Below are positions 1 through 7,631 of a stretch of DNA of 64,000 nt, in pieces. The stretch's first letter is position 1. Every line of letters begins with the position of its first letter. The stretch spans positions 1,177,501-1,241,500 of the forward strand of contig CANNCV010000001.1 in the NCBI GenBank assembly GCA_947503245.1, in the 5' to 3' direction. The stretch is from an uncultured Sphingomonadaceae bacterium. Lineage in GTDB: Bacteria > Pseudomonadota > Alphaproteobacteria > Sphingomonadales > Sphingomonadaceae. The position numbers and the translations under genes were made by a program. The notes under the pieces are model-generated. The model had not been told where the DNA came from. It did not search any database and worked only from the letters and a program-made list of their open reading frames with translations.

Positions 1-421
1 GGGCGCTGGTCTGCCATCGGCGATGATGAGTGCAATGCTCTACCCTGATCGCAAAGTTATGGCGATCTGCGGTGATGGCGGCTTTATGATGAACAGTCAG
101 GAGATGGAGACGGCGGTGCGTCTGGGTCTCAATATGACTGTGCTGATTTTGAACGATAGCAGCTATGGTATGATCCGTTGGAAACAGGCAAATATGGGCT
201 TTGTCGATTTTGGCCTGACATATGGTAATCCAGACTTTGTGAAATATGCTGAAAGCTATGGCGCACATGGTCACCGTGTTGAAAGCGCAGAGCATTTGCA
301 GGAATTACTGGCGCATACACGCGATACACCGGGCGTACATTTGATAGATTGTCCAGTGGATTATAGTGAGAATGATCAAATTCTGAATCACGACATTAAA
401 GAATTGTCGAAAAAGCTCTAA
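1..421 (+). CDS. Acetolactate synthase-like ThDP enzyme, C-terminal part (5' end outside window)
   Basis: The reading frame is open from the first bases of the window (frame starting at base 2), so this is the last ~139 residues of a longer gene. The sequence has the GDGGFMMN segment typical of the thiamine-diphosphate/Mg-binding GDG motif, followed by the SYGMI(R/K) stretch found in acetolactate synthase large subunits and related ThDP decarboxylases. In the family this domain condenses two pyruvates, or acts on another 2-keto acid. The substrate cannot be told from the tail alone. A strong terminator follows directly, so the downstream aldehyde dehydrogenase probably has its own promoter, although the adjacency suggests linked carbon metabolism. 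The family is clear; the exact reaction is inferred. Confidence 0.85.
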   Translation, partial: GAGLPSAMMSAMLYPDRKVMAICGDGGFMMNSQEMETAVRLGLNMTVLILNDSSYGMIRWKQANMGFVDFGLTYGNPDFVKYAESYGAHGHRVESAEHLQELLAHTRDTPGVHLIDCPVDYSENDQILNHDIKELSKKL

Positions 422-430
422 ATTAAAGGC

Positions 431-459
431 ACGCCCTCGTTCCGGCGAGGGTGTTTTTT
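431..459 (+). terminator. Rho-independent terminator after the acetolactate synthase-like gene
   Basis: A 9-bp stem (ACGCCCTCG paired with CGAGGGTGT, one G-T wobble) closes a TTCCGG loop and is followed by a run of T residues. It begins ten bases after the TAA stop, which is the textbook position. Confidence 0.9.
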
Positions 460-533
460 AGATTATTGACCGCTTGCTGGGTGCAATCACCCAGTGGCGG
501 ACCGAGTTTCGATACAATTTGAGGAATGAGAAC

Positions 534-1970
534 ATGGCCAAGCTGAAAGATGTATATCCGCTCTATCTGAACAATGAAGCGGTGCAGCCTAATACCGATC
601 TGGCGGTGACGGATAAATACACCAATGAAGTGGCATTCCGTACAGCATTGGCCACATCAGATGTGATCGAGCAAGCCATTGCGGGCGCTGTTGAAGCGAC
701 CGAACCTATGGCGCGTATGGCCAGCTATGAGCGGCAGGCTGTGCTCGACCATTGTGTGGTGCGCTTCAAAGAACGGTTTGACGAATTGGCCTATGCATTA
801 TGCGTTGAGGCAGGAAAGCCGATCAAAGATGCAGAGGGCGAAGTTACGCGCCTGATCGATACATTCCGCATCGCTGCAGAAGAATCGACCCGCAATTATG
901 GCGAAGTACAGCCATTGGATATTTCGCCGCGTGCTAAAGGGTATCAGGGCATGTGGAAGCGTGTTCCCATTGGGCCATGCAGCTTCATCTCGCCTTTCAA
1001 TTTTCCGCTTAACCTAGCCGCGCACAAAATCGCACCCGCGCTGGCCGTTGGCTGCCCTTTTGTTATGAAGCCGGCCAGCAAAACACCATTGGGCGCTTTG
1101 ATAATGGGTGAAGTATTGGCAGAAACAGATTTGCCCAAAGGCGCATTTTCCATTTTGCCCGCCAGCCGCGATGGCGCTGACCTGTTCACCGTCGATGACC
1201 GATTGAAATTGCTCAGTTTCACCGGTTCGCCCGGCGTTGGTTGGGATTTGAAGGCCAAGGCCGGTAAAAAGCCTGTTGTGCTGGAACTGGGCGGTAATGC
1301 AGCTGTTATCGTTGACCATGATGCTGATCTGGATGATGCGCTGGAGCGTATTATCTTCGGCGCATTCTATCAATCCGGCCAAAGCTGTATTGGTGTGCAG
1401 CGTATCATTATCCATGAAGACATATATGATCGCTTTAAGGATATGCTGGTTGCCAAGACCAAAACACTTATTGCTGGTGACCCAAAAGATCGTGACACAT
1501 TCATTGGCCCGATGATTTCAGAAGGCGAAGCAAAGCGGCTTAAAGGCTGGATTGACGATGCGGTTGCTGGCGGCGCGACATTATTGTGCGGCGGTGAACG
1601 CAAAGCAAATATGCTGGAAGCAACCTTGCTGGAAAATGTCGATAGCTCTGCTGATGCAAATCGGGAAGAGGCTTTTGGTCCTTTGGCTTTGCTCTCTAAA
1701 TTCAGTGATTTCAATGCCGCATTAGATGAAGTGAATGACAGCAAGTTTGGCCTTCAGGCCGGCATTTTCACGCGCGATCTGTTTAAGACACTTGATGCTT
1801 GGGACCGTCTTGATGTTGGCGGCGTGGTGATCAATGATGTCTCATCATACCGCGTTGATAATATGCCCTATGGCGGCGTGAAGGATTCGGGATTGGGCCG
1901 TGAAGGCATACGTTTTGCGATGGAAGATATGACCGAAATTCGCAATTTGGTCATTCGCCGGACCAATTGA
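534..1970 (+). CDS. NAD(P)-dependent aldehyde dehydrogenase
   Basis: A 478-residue ALDH-superfamily protein of normal length. It oxidises an aldehyde to the acid with NAD(P) in the cytoplasm. Visible hallmarks are the PFNFP segment holding the catalytic Asn, the LELGGN motif with the general-base Glu, and GQSCIG with the nucleophilic Cys. The start at 534 is chosen because GAGGAATGAG lies just upstream; the frame extends 20 codons further up to 474, but that stretch is not ALDH-like and overlaps the post-terminator spacer. The gene sits behind the ThDP enzyme but is separated from it by a terminator. The substrate is not recognisable; lactaldehyde, succinate-semialdehyde and glyceraldehyde-3-phosphate types are all possible. 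Confidence 0.88.
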   Translation: MAKLKDVYPLYLNNEAVQPNTDLAVTDKYTNEVAFRTALATSDVIEQAIAGAVEATEPMARMASYERQAVLDHCVVRFKERFDELAYALCVEAGKPIKDAEGEVTRLIDTFRIAAEESTRNYGEVQPLDISPRAKGYQGMWKRVPIGPCSFISPFNFPLNLAAHKIAPALAVGCPFVMKPASKTPLGALIMGEVLAETDLPKGAFSILPASRDGADLFTVDDRLKLLSFTGSPGVGWDLKAKAGKKPVVLELGGNAAVIVDHDADLDDALERIIFGAFYQSGQSCIGVQRIIIHEDIYDRFKDMLVAKTKTLIAGDPKDRDTFIGPMISEGEAKRLKGWIDDAVAGGATLLCGGERKANMLEATLLENVDSSADANREEAFGPLALLSKFSDFNAALDEVNDSKFGLQAGIFTRDLFKTLDAWDRLDVGGVVINDVSSYRVDNMPYGGVKDSGLGREGIRFAMEDMTEIRNLVIRRTN

Positions 1971-1977
1971 TGCTGTT

Positions 1978-1993
1978 TGTGACATAAAGCACA
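1978..1993 (+). promoter_or_regulatory. Possible CRP/FNR-family binding site upstream of the cytochrome block
   Basis: TGTGA-CATAAA-GCACA matches the CRP consensus TGTGA-N6-TCACA except at one base. It lies about 130 bp before the pentaheme cytochrome start, in the gap after the aldehyde dehydrogenase. This is a single motif match, and no convincing -35/-10 pair was identified. Confidence 0.3.
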
Positions 1994-2123
1994 GTCATGA
2001 TAGAGAAGTTTTTGTAAATTCCTGCTTGCCAGAAAAGCCGTTAAGAGCTTTAATGTAGGAATGTGATGGGGGTCGCATCGTTGTTTTAGAGGGGGCGGTC
2101 TTTACAGGCCGTTTAGTTTAACG

Positions 2124-3569
2124 ATGCCCAAGGCAAACATATTTGCCAATTTATATCAACGTGCCGCTCTGGCGCGGCATTCCGCTTGGGCTATTGTCCG
2201 GCACCCTGCAACTATTCTCGCAGGTGTTACGGCTTCGCTAAGCGCGTTTCTGATTATCCTTGCCACACCGGAGCCCGTTGTCGCTCAGGCATCTGATATA
2301 TTGCCAAAGGGTCAGCATCTTGGTGTCGCGTCTTGCGCAGGGTCGACCTGTCATGGCCGCAATGCTGCTGATGGGGAGGTTGTCCGTCAGGATGAGTTGA
2401 TGCGCTGGCAAGAGGAGTCAACTCCGGGCGGCGCGCATAGCCGGGCATTTCGTGTATTGGGTGAGCCGCGCAGTCTGGCCATCGCTAAAAAATTGGGCAT
2501 TGGTGATCCGCGTTCCGCGCAAATGTGTTTGGGCTGTCATGCGACACCTGCTGCAAGCAAGGGCGCGCGTTTTCAGCTTGATGATGGTGTCGGCTGTGAA
2601 GCATGTCATGGCCCGTCTTCCGGCTGGCTTTCCAGCCATTATGCCGTGGGCGCGAATCATAAAGATAATGTCGCGCGTGGTCTGGTGCCGTTGGAAGATC
2701 CAAAAGCCCGTGCCAGCAATTGCCTCGATTGCCACTTTGGTAGCGACAAAAAGGGTCAGTTTGTCGACCATCGCATCATGGCGGCTGGGCATCCGCGCAT
2801 TTCTTTTGAGCTAGACCTGTTTTCCACGCTGCAACAGCATCATGATGTGGATAGCGATTATATCCAACGTAAGGGCAAGCCATCATCGGTTCAGTTCTGG
2901 GCTGTAGGCCAAGCCATGGCGCTGGAGCGTTCGCTCAATATGTTCTCCAAACCGGGCTTTGGCACAGAAGGATTGTTCCCCGAATTTTATTTCTATGATT
3001 GTCATAGCTGCCATCGCAAAATTTATGACGATCCTGCAGCACGACCTACTTTCCTAGCCAACCCCGGTCGACCCATACCCAATGGCATGCCGCCTTATAA
3101 TGATGAGAATATGATTATGCTCTCCGCCGCGGTGCGTGTGATCGCGCCTGATATGGCGAAGCAATTTGATGGGCAGTCTAAGGCTTTTCACAATGCTATG
3201 GCTTTGGGTCGTAACAAGGCAGTGCTGGAAGCGCGCAAATTGTCACAAATGTCGCGTAATCTGGCCAATCGGTTCAGCAAAGGGCGGTTCACCCGCGCGC
3301 AGACATTTTCCATCATGAACATGATCGCCAGCGAAGCCATTGCGCCGCGCTTCACGGATTATGAGGGCGCAGTACAATCTGTGATGGCAGTGGATACGCT
3401 GTTGTCCGGCTTAGTGAATGACGGTCAGGTTTCGGCCAGAGGGGCCAATGCGCTACGCATTCAAATAAATGATGCTTATGCCGCTGTGTCGGAGCCCAAT
3501 GCTTTCCGTCCCCAACAGTTCCGCCGCGCTCTTGGTCAAGCTGTGCGCACCATTAGGACGTTGCGGTGA
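2124..3569 (+). CDS. Pentaheme cytochrome c family protein
   Basis: A 481-residue exported protein. Residues ~30-54 form a hydrophobic segment ending VVAQA, a signal peptide or membrane anchor after a basic ~30-residue head. Five covalent heme-c sites are visible: an unusual CX4CH (C71-H77) and CLGCH, CEACH, CLDCH and CHSCH at about 135, 158, 200 and 293. The arrangement, with GCEACHGP, recalls the cytochrome c554 family of multiheme electron carriers. The C-terminal ~180 residues lack heme motifs and look helical. It heads a co-directional block with a GlcG/HbpS lipoprotein, an outer-membrane barrel and a decaheme cytochrome, so periplasmic electron transfer is inferred. The ATG at 2124 has a poor ribosome site, so the start is uncertain. 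Confidence 0.85.
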   Translation: MPKANIFANLYQRAALARHSAWAIVRHPATILAGVTASLSAFLIILATPEPVVAQASDILPKGQHLGVASCAGSTCHGRNAADGEVVRQDELMRWQEESTPGGAHSRAFRVLGEPRSLAIAKKLGIGDPRSAQMCLGCHATPAASKGARFQLDDGVGCEACHGPSSGWLSSHYAVGANHKDNVARGLVPLEDPKARASNCLDCHFGSDKKGQFVDHRIMAAGHPRISFELDLFSTLQQHHDVDSDYIQRKGKPSSVQFWAVGQAMALERSLNMFSKPGFGTEGLFPEFYFYDCHSCHRKIYDDPAARPTFLANPGRPIPNGMPPYNDENMIMLSAAVRVIAPDMAKQFDGQSKAFHNAMALGRNKAVLEARKLSQMSRNLANRFSKGRFTRAQTFSIMNMIASEAIAPRFTDYEGAVQSVMAVDTLLSGLVNDGQVSARGANALRIQINDAYAAVSEPNAFRPQQFRRALGQAVRTIRTLR

Positions 3570-3641
3570 CGACATGCTGGCAAGGCTATTGGAAATAATC
3601 GAACACACCATGATGATATGTTGCACAAAAAGGATGAGGAT

Positions 3642-5675
3642 ATGCAGTTAGGCCGGCGCGATTCTTCGCGCAGACTGCTCGGCCTTGTCGTGGCTGGGGT
3701 ATGTGTACTGTCCACTGCTGCTTGTGGCGGCGGTGATGATAGCAGCACGCCTACTCCAGCTTCGGCGCCACCTGTTGCGGGGCCGGCTCCCGCCCCTGCG
3801 CCGCCAACTGGTGGCCTGTTCACACCTCCGCCGCAGGTGGCACTTACCGTCAATGATGTTCAGCAAGTTATTGCCCAAGCCGTGGGTGAGGCTCAGGCAC
3901 GTGGCTTAGCCTCTGATATAGCCGTTGTTGACCGTGTCGGTAACGTGCTTGCCGTTTTCAGTATGACTGGCGCGCCCACCGAAACCCGTTTCAGCAGCGT
4001 TACCGGTGATGGCGGCAATGATGGTGATACTGCATTGCAAGGCGCTATGGTGCCTAATGCGGCGGCGGCGATAGCCAAAGCGATAACTGGCGCATATTTA
4101 TCGAGCGGCGGCAACGCCTTCACCACCCGCACAGCCAGCCAGATTATTCAGCAGCACTTCCCGCCTGCGCCGACCACTGTCGGTTTGGAGAGCGGCCCGC
4201 TTTTCGGTGTGCAGTTCAGCCAATTGCCATGTTCCGATCTGTCGCAGCGCTTTTTGCCAAGTGGCGGTGTCTCAGCCTTTATCGGCCCCAAGCGCTCGCC
4301 ATTGGGATTGTCGGCTGATCCCGGGGGTTTGCCGCTCTACAAAAATGGCGTTTTGGTTGGCGGCGTCGGTATTATGGGCGATGGCGATTACGGTTTTGAT
4401 ACCAATATTTTGAATGTCGATCAGGATGATGAAGAGGCCATTGCGATCGCCGCAACACAGGGCTTTGCCGCGCCGACAACCATTCGCGCGAACCAGATAA
4501 CCGTGGATGGCACATCATTGCGGTTTAGCGATATCGACGCAGATGATATTGGCCCGGTACAAAATAATTTTGCCGCCATTAACGGAACGCAGGGCGCGCT
4601 GCTATCGGTTACAGGTTATACCAATGGCACCATCATTGCCGGGACAGCTTATGGCAGTGAAGCCTCTGGCATAAGAGCAGCAACATCCGGTGAATTTGGC
4701 AATTCCGATGCCTTTATCTTGACCGATGGTGCCGGTAATAACCGTTTCCCCATTCGTGGCGGCACAGATGGCGGCGCTGTTGCGCAACCGATTACAGCCG
4801 CTGAAGCCCGCGCAATATTAGAAGAAGCATTTGCCGTGCTGAGCCGAGCGCGCGCGCAGATACGCCGACCGCTGGATAGCCGGATGCAGGCGACGATTTC
4901 GCTGGTTGATACCAATGGCCAGATATTGGGCATTGTGCGCTCGCCAGATGGGCCAATATTCGGCACTGATGTTAGCTTACAAAAAGCGCGTACTGCGGCA
5001 TTTTTCTCTAACGCGGTGGCAGGTGATGAACTGCTGGCAACGCCTTCTGTGCCAAATGTGACGGATATTCCCAGCTATGTCACCAATACACGCGCTTTTC
5101 TGGGTGACCCTCAGGCACTGACCGGCACATTTGCATTTGCTGATCGTTCTGGCGGCAACTTGTCGCGGCCCTTCTTCCCTGATGGCGAAGTCGGTCGTCC
5201 TAATGGGCCATTTTCTGTTCCGATTGATCAATTCAGCCCCTTTGCTGTTGGTTTGCAGGTTGATTTGGTGCTGCCCAATCTGGTGCAGCATCTGGGCTTT
5301 GTAGCCAGCAATGGGGCCAGCGCGGATACGCCGCAGCGCTGCACGCAAGTGCCGGAGTTTTCTCCTGGCCAAAACCGTTTGCAAAACGGCATTCAGATTT
5401 TCCCCGGTTCGGTTCCTATTTATCGCAATGGCCAACTGATCGGCGGTATTGGCGTTTCGGGCGACGGTATTGACCAAGATGATATGGTCAGCTTTCTGGG
5501 TCTGAATAATGCGGGTGTGCGGCTTGGCGGCGCTTTGGGCAATGCGCCCCCTGATATTCGTGCTGATCGTATAGAGGTTGATCTTGGCAATACGCGAGTA
5601 CGGCTGCGCTATGTCAATTGCCCCTTTGCGCCGTTTTTGGATACGGCTGAACAAAATGTCTGTGAGGGTCTGTAA
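3642..5675 (+). CDS. Lipoprotein with two GlcG/HbpS-type heme-binding-like domains
   Basis: A 677-residue lipoprotein. A twin-Arg-like basic start and hydrophobic segment end in a lipobox-like TAAC (Cys28), followed by a Pro/Ala linker. Two copies of the GlcG/HbpS fold (formerly DUF336) follow, roughly residues 68-290 and 385-660. Each has an early ARGLASDIAVVD- or ATISLVD-type strand and a late matched segment (PLYKNGVLVGGVG and PIYRNGQLIGGIG). HbpS proteins bind heme or act in redox sensing; that role here is inferred. The start at 3642 is preferred over 3618 because AGGATGAGG precedes it. Its TAA overlaps the ATG of the next gene by one base, indicating translational coupling. A duplicated domain in one lipoprotein beside multiheme cytochromes is unusual. 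Confidence 0.75.
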   Translation: MQLGRRDSSRRLLGLVVAGVCVLSTAACGGGDDSSTPTPASAPPVAGPAPAPAPPTGGLFTPPPQVALTVNDVQQVIAQAVGEAQARGLASDIAVVDRVGNVLAVFSMTGAPTETRFSSVTGDGGNDGDTALQGAMVPNAAAAIAKAITGAYLSSGGNAFTTRTASQIIQQHFPPAPTTVGLESGPLFGVQFSQLPCSDLSQRFLPSGGVSAFIGPKRSPLGLSADPGGLPLYKNGVLVGGVGIMGDGDYGFDTNILNVDQDDEEAIAIAATQGFAAPTTIRANQITVDGTSLRFSDIDADDIGPVQNNFAAINGTQGALLSVTGYTNGTIIAGTAYGSEASGIRAATSGEFGNSDAFILTDGAGNNRFPIRGGTDGGAVAQPITAAEARAILEEAFAVLSRARAQIRRPLDSRMQATISLVDTNGQILGIVRSPDGPIFGTDVSLQKARTAAFFSNAVAGDELLATPSVPNVTDIPSYVTNTRAFLGDPQALTGTFAFADRSGGNLSRPFFPDGEVGRPNGPFSVPIDQFSPFAVGLQVDLVLPNLVQHLGFVASNGASADTPQRCTQVPEFSPGQNRLQNGIQIFPGSVPIYRNGQLIGGIGVSGDGIDQDDMVSFLGLNNAGVRLGGALGNAPPDIRADRIEVDLGNTRVRLRYVNCPFAPFLDTAEQNVCEGL

Positions 5676-7609
5676 TGGGCCTTTCGGTCAGCATATTGCC
5701 GCTTGTGGCGCTGGCTATGGACCCGCAAGCAGGCGGTCAGGCCGCATCTGCATCAGTGCCGGATGACCAGAAAGAAAGCATTCCTGCTCCATCAGATGCT
5801 CCGCCATCGGTGGAATCTGGGCCAGATGCTGAAGACGCATTGATAGATGGACGTCGTCGTCCGGGGCTTGAAAAAGACCTGCCTGACCCGGTTATTCAGG
5901 AAAATATTGGCGCGGTGCGAGCACCACCTCCCGAAGCCTTCCCCACCGATCAATTCCCTGTGCCCGATCGCTGGCGACTGATTGAATCCCTGGGCGTGGT
6001 GAAGGAAAACTGGTTCGACCCCTATAATCAGAATACCTATAAGGGCGATCGCCCCATATGTATTCCGACTGATGAAGAACAAGAGCGGCGAGAACAGCTA
6101 GGTTTGCCTGCGTGTAAGACACCAAAATTTCTGGGGCTGAAATCCAAGGATGAGTGGTTCTTCGTTGTTAATGCAATTTCTGACACGGTGATTGAGCCAC
6201 GCAGCTTCCCGATACCCGTTGGCGTTCAGACCACCAATAGACCAGACAGTCTGGATGTCTTTGGCCGCGCAGATTCGCTGGTGCTGGCCCAGACGTTCAT
6301 TACCGGCTTTGCTCTGATTAAAGGGCAAACCGCCTATAAACCACCAGATGTTGAATATCGTCTGACATTGGCGACACAGGTTAACCATGTCGATGTGCCG
6401 GAACGGCGGGTATTATTTGTTGAACCATCGGAAGGCACCGAACGGACGGACTTTTTTGTCGGCCTGCAAGAGCTGTTTGTTGACTATCACTTCCGCAACA
6501 CGTCGGACCGGTATGATTTTGATTCTGGTCGTATCGGCATTCAGCCTTTTCAGGCAGATTTTCGCGGCTTTTTGTTTCAGGATAATCAGCTTGGCGTGCG
6601 CTATTTCGGAACGCGCGATAATAACCGAGTGCAATATAATCTCGGCGCATTTTGGCGTTTGGAGAAAGACACCAATTCAGGCCTGAATGACATATTGGCA
6701 ACGCCGCGCAGCGACTTTGTGTTTTTTGCCAATATATACCGGCAGGATTTCCCCTTGGTCGGGCTAACCAGTCAGGCAAGCATCACCTATAATATGAACC
6801 GCGAAGGCGGGGATATAGAGATTGATGATAATGGCTTTCCCGTGCGCCCTGCACTGATTGGGGATTTGCGCGGCCGTGATTATGATGTTGTCTATCTGGG
6901 TTATGCTGTTGATGGTCGTGTTGGCCGGTTTAACCTGACGGGCCAGCTTTATGGTGCTTTTGGTGAAGACCGCAACAGCATCTTTACCAGCCAGCCAGCC
7001 GATATTGCCGCTTATTTCGCTGCCGCGGAATTGAGCTATGATTATGACTTTATGCGTTTTCGCTTGTCAGGCCTGTTCGCCAGCGGTGATGGCGACCCGG
7101 AAAACAATACCGAAGGCGGTTTTGACGCGATTTTTGAGAACCCTATTTTTGCGGGGGCAGACACCAGCTATTGGATTCGTCAAACCATACCTTTTGCTGG
7201 CGGCGGGCGTGCAGTCAGCATCAATGGTCGCAATGGTATATTAAACTCGCTGCGCTCTTCTAAAGAGCAGGGGCAAAGCAATTTTAACAATCCGGGCACA
7301 ATATTGGCAGGCATTGGCGCTGATTTTGATCTGACGCCGGAGGTCCGCGTTTCCACCAATGCCAATCATTTGTGGTTCCACAAAACTGATACGTTGCAGA
7401 CGCTGCGCAATGAGGGTTCGATCCCGACAGATATAGGTTGGGATCTCTCTGTTGCGGGCATTTGGCGGCCTAAGGCGACGCAAAATATAGTGTTCCGCCT
7501 GTCTGCGGCTGCTTTTGACCCTAGCGATGGTTTCTCAGACCTGTTTGCCCAATCGGGCGATACAGATATTTTCTATTCGGTGCTGTTCAATGCAATTCTG
7601 GCCTTCTAA
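5675..7609 (+). CDS. Predicted outer-membrane beta-barrel (porin-like) protein
   Basis: A 644-residue protein coupled to the lipoprotein gene by a TAATG overlap. It has a short hydrophobic N terminus, an acidic Pro-rich linker to ~residue 85, then long alternating aromatic/polar strands with Asp/Asn-rich turns. It ends in a terminal Phe (NAILAF), the usual outer-membrane insertion signal. I recognise no named family with certainty; it resembles porin or alginate-export-like barrels. Its position between a heme-domain lipoprotein and a decaheme cytochrome parallels the porin partner of porin-cytochrome conduits such as MtrB. That parallel is architectural only, with no visible homology. The signal peptide is weak, so an alternative start is possible. 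Confidence 0.7.
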   Translation: MGLSVSILPLVALAMDPQAGGQAASASVPDDQKESIPAPSDAPPSVESGPDAEDALIDGRRRPGLEKDLPDPVIQENIGAVRAPPPEAFPTDQFPVPDRWRLIESLGVVKENWFDPYNQNTYKGDRPICIPTDEEQERREQLGLPACKTPKFLGLKSKDEWFFVVNAISDTVIEPRSFPIPVGVQTTNRPDSLDVFGRADSLVLAQTFITGFALIKGQTAYKPPDVEYRLTLATQVNHVDVPERRVLFVEPSEGTERTDFFVGLQELFVDYHFRNTSDRYDFDSGRIGIQPFQADFRGFLFQDNQLGVRYFGTRDNNRVQYNLGAFWRLEKDTNSGLNDILATPRSDFVFFANIYRQDFPLVGLTSQASITYNMNREGGDIEIDDNGFPVRPALIGDLRGRDYDVVYLGYAVDGRVGRFNLTGQLYGAFGEDRNSIFTSQPADIAAYFAAAELSYDYDFMRFRLSGLFASGDGDPENNTEGGFDAIFENPIFAGADTSYWIRQTIPFAGGGRAVSINGRNGILNSLRSSKEQGQSNFNNPGTILAGIGADFDLTPEVRVSTNANHLWFHKTDTLQTLRNEGSIPTDIGWDLSVAGIWRPKATQNIVFRLSAAAFDPSDGFSDLFAQSGDTDIFYSVLFNAILAF

Positions 7610-7631
7610 CTCTTCACCCGCTGTTGCGGGC

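Noticed and set aside
3536-3853. Minus-strand frames across the cytochrome and lipoprotein genes, such as this one of 105 codons
   Set aside because: Antisense shadow of real genes; composition is Gly/Ala/Arg-rich with no ribosome site or family similarity.
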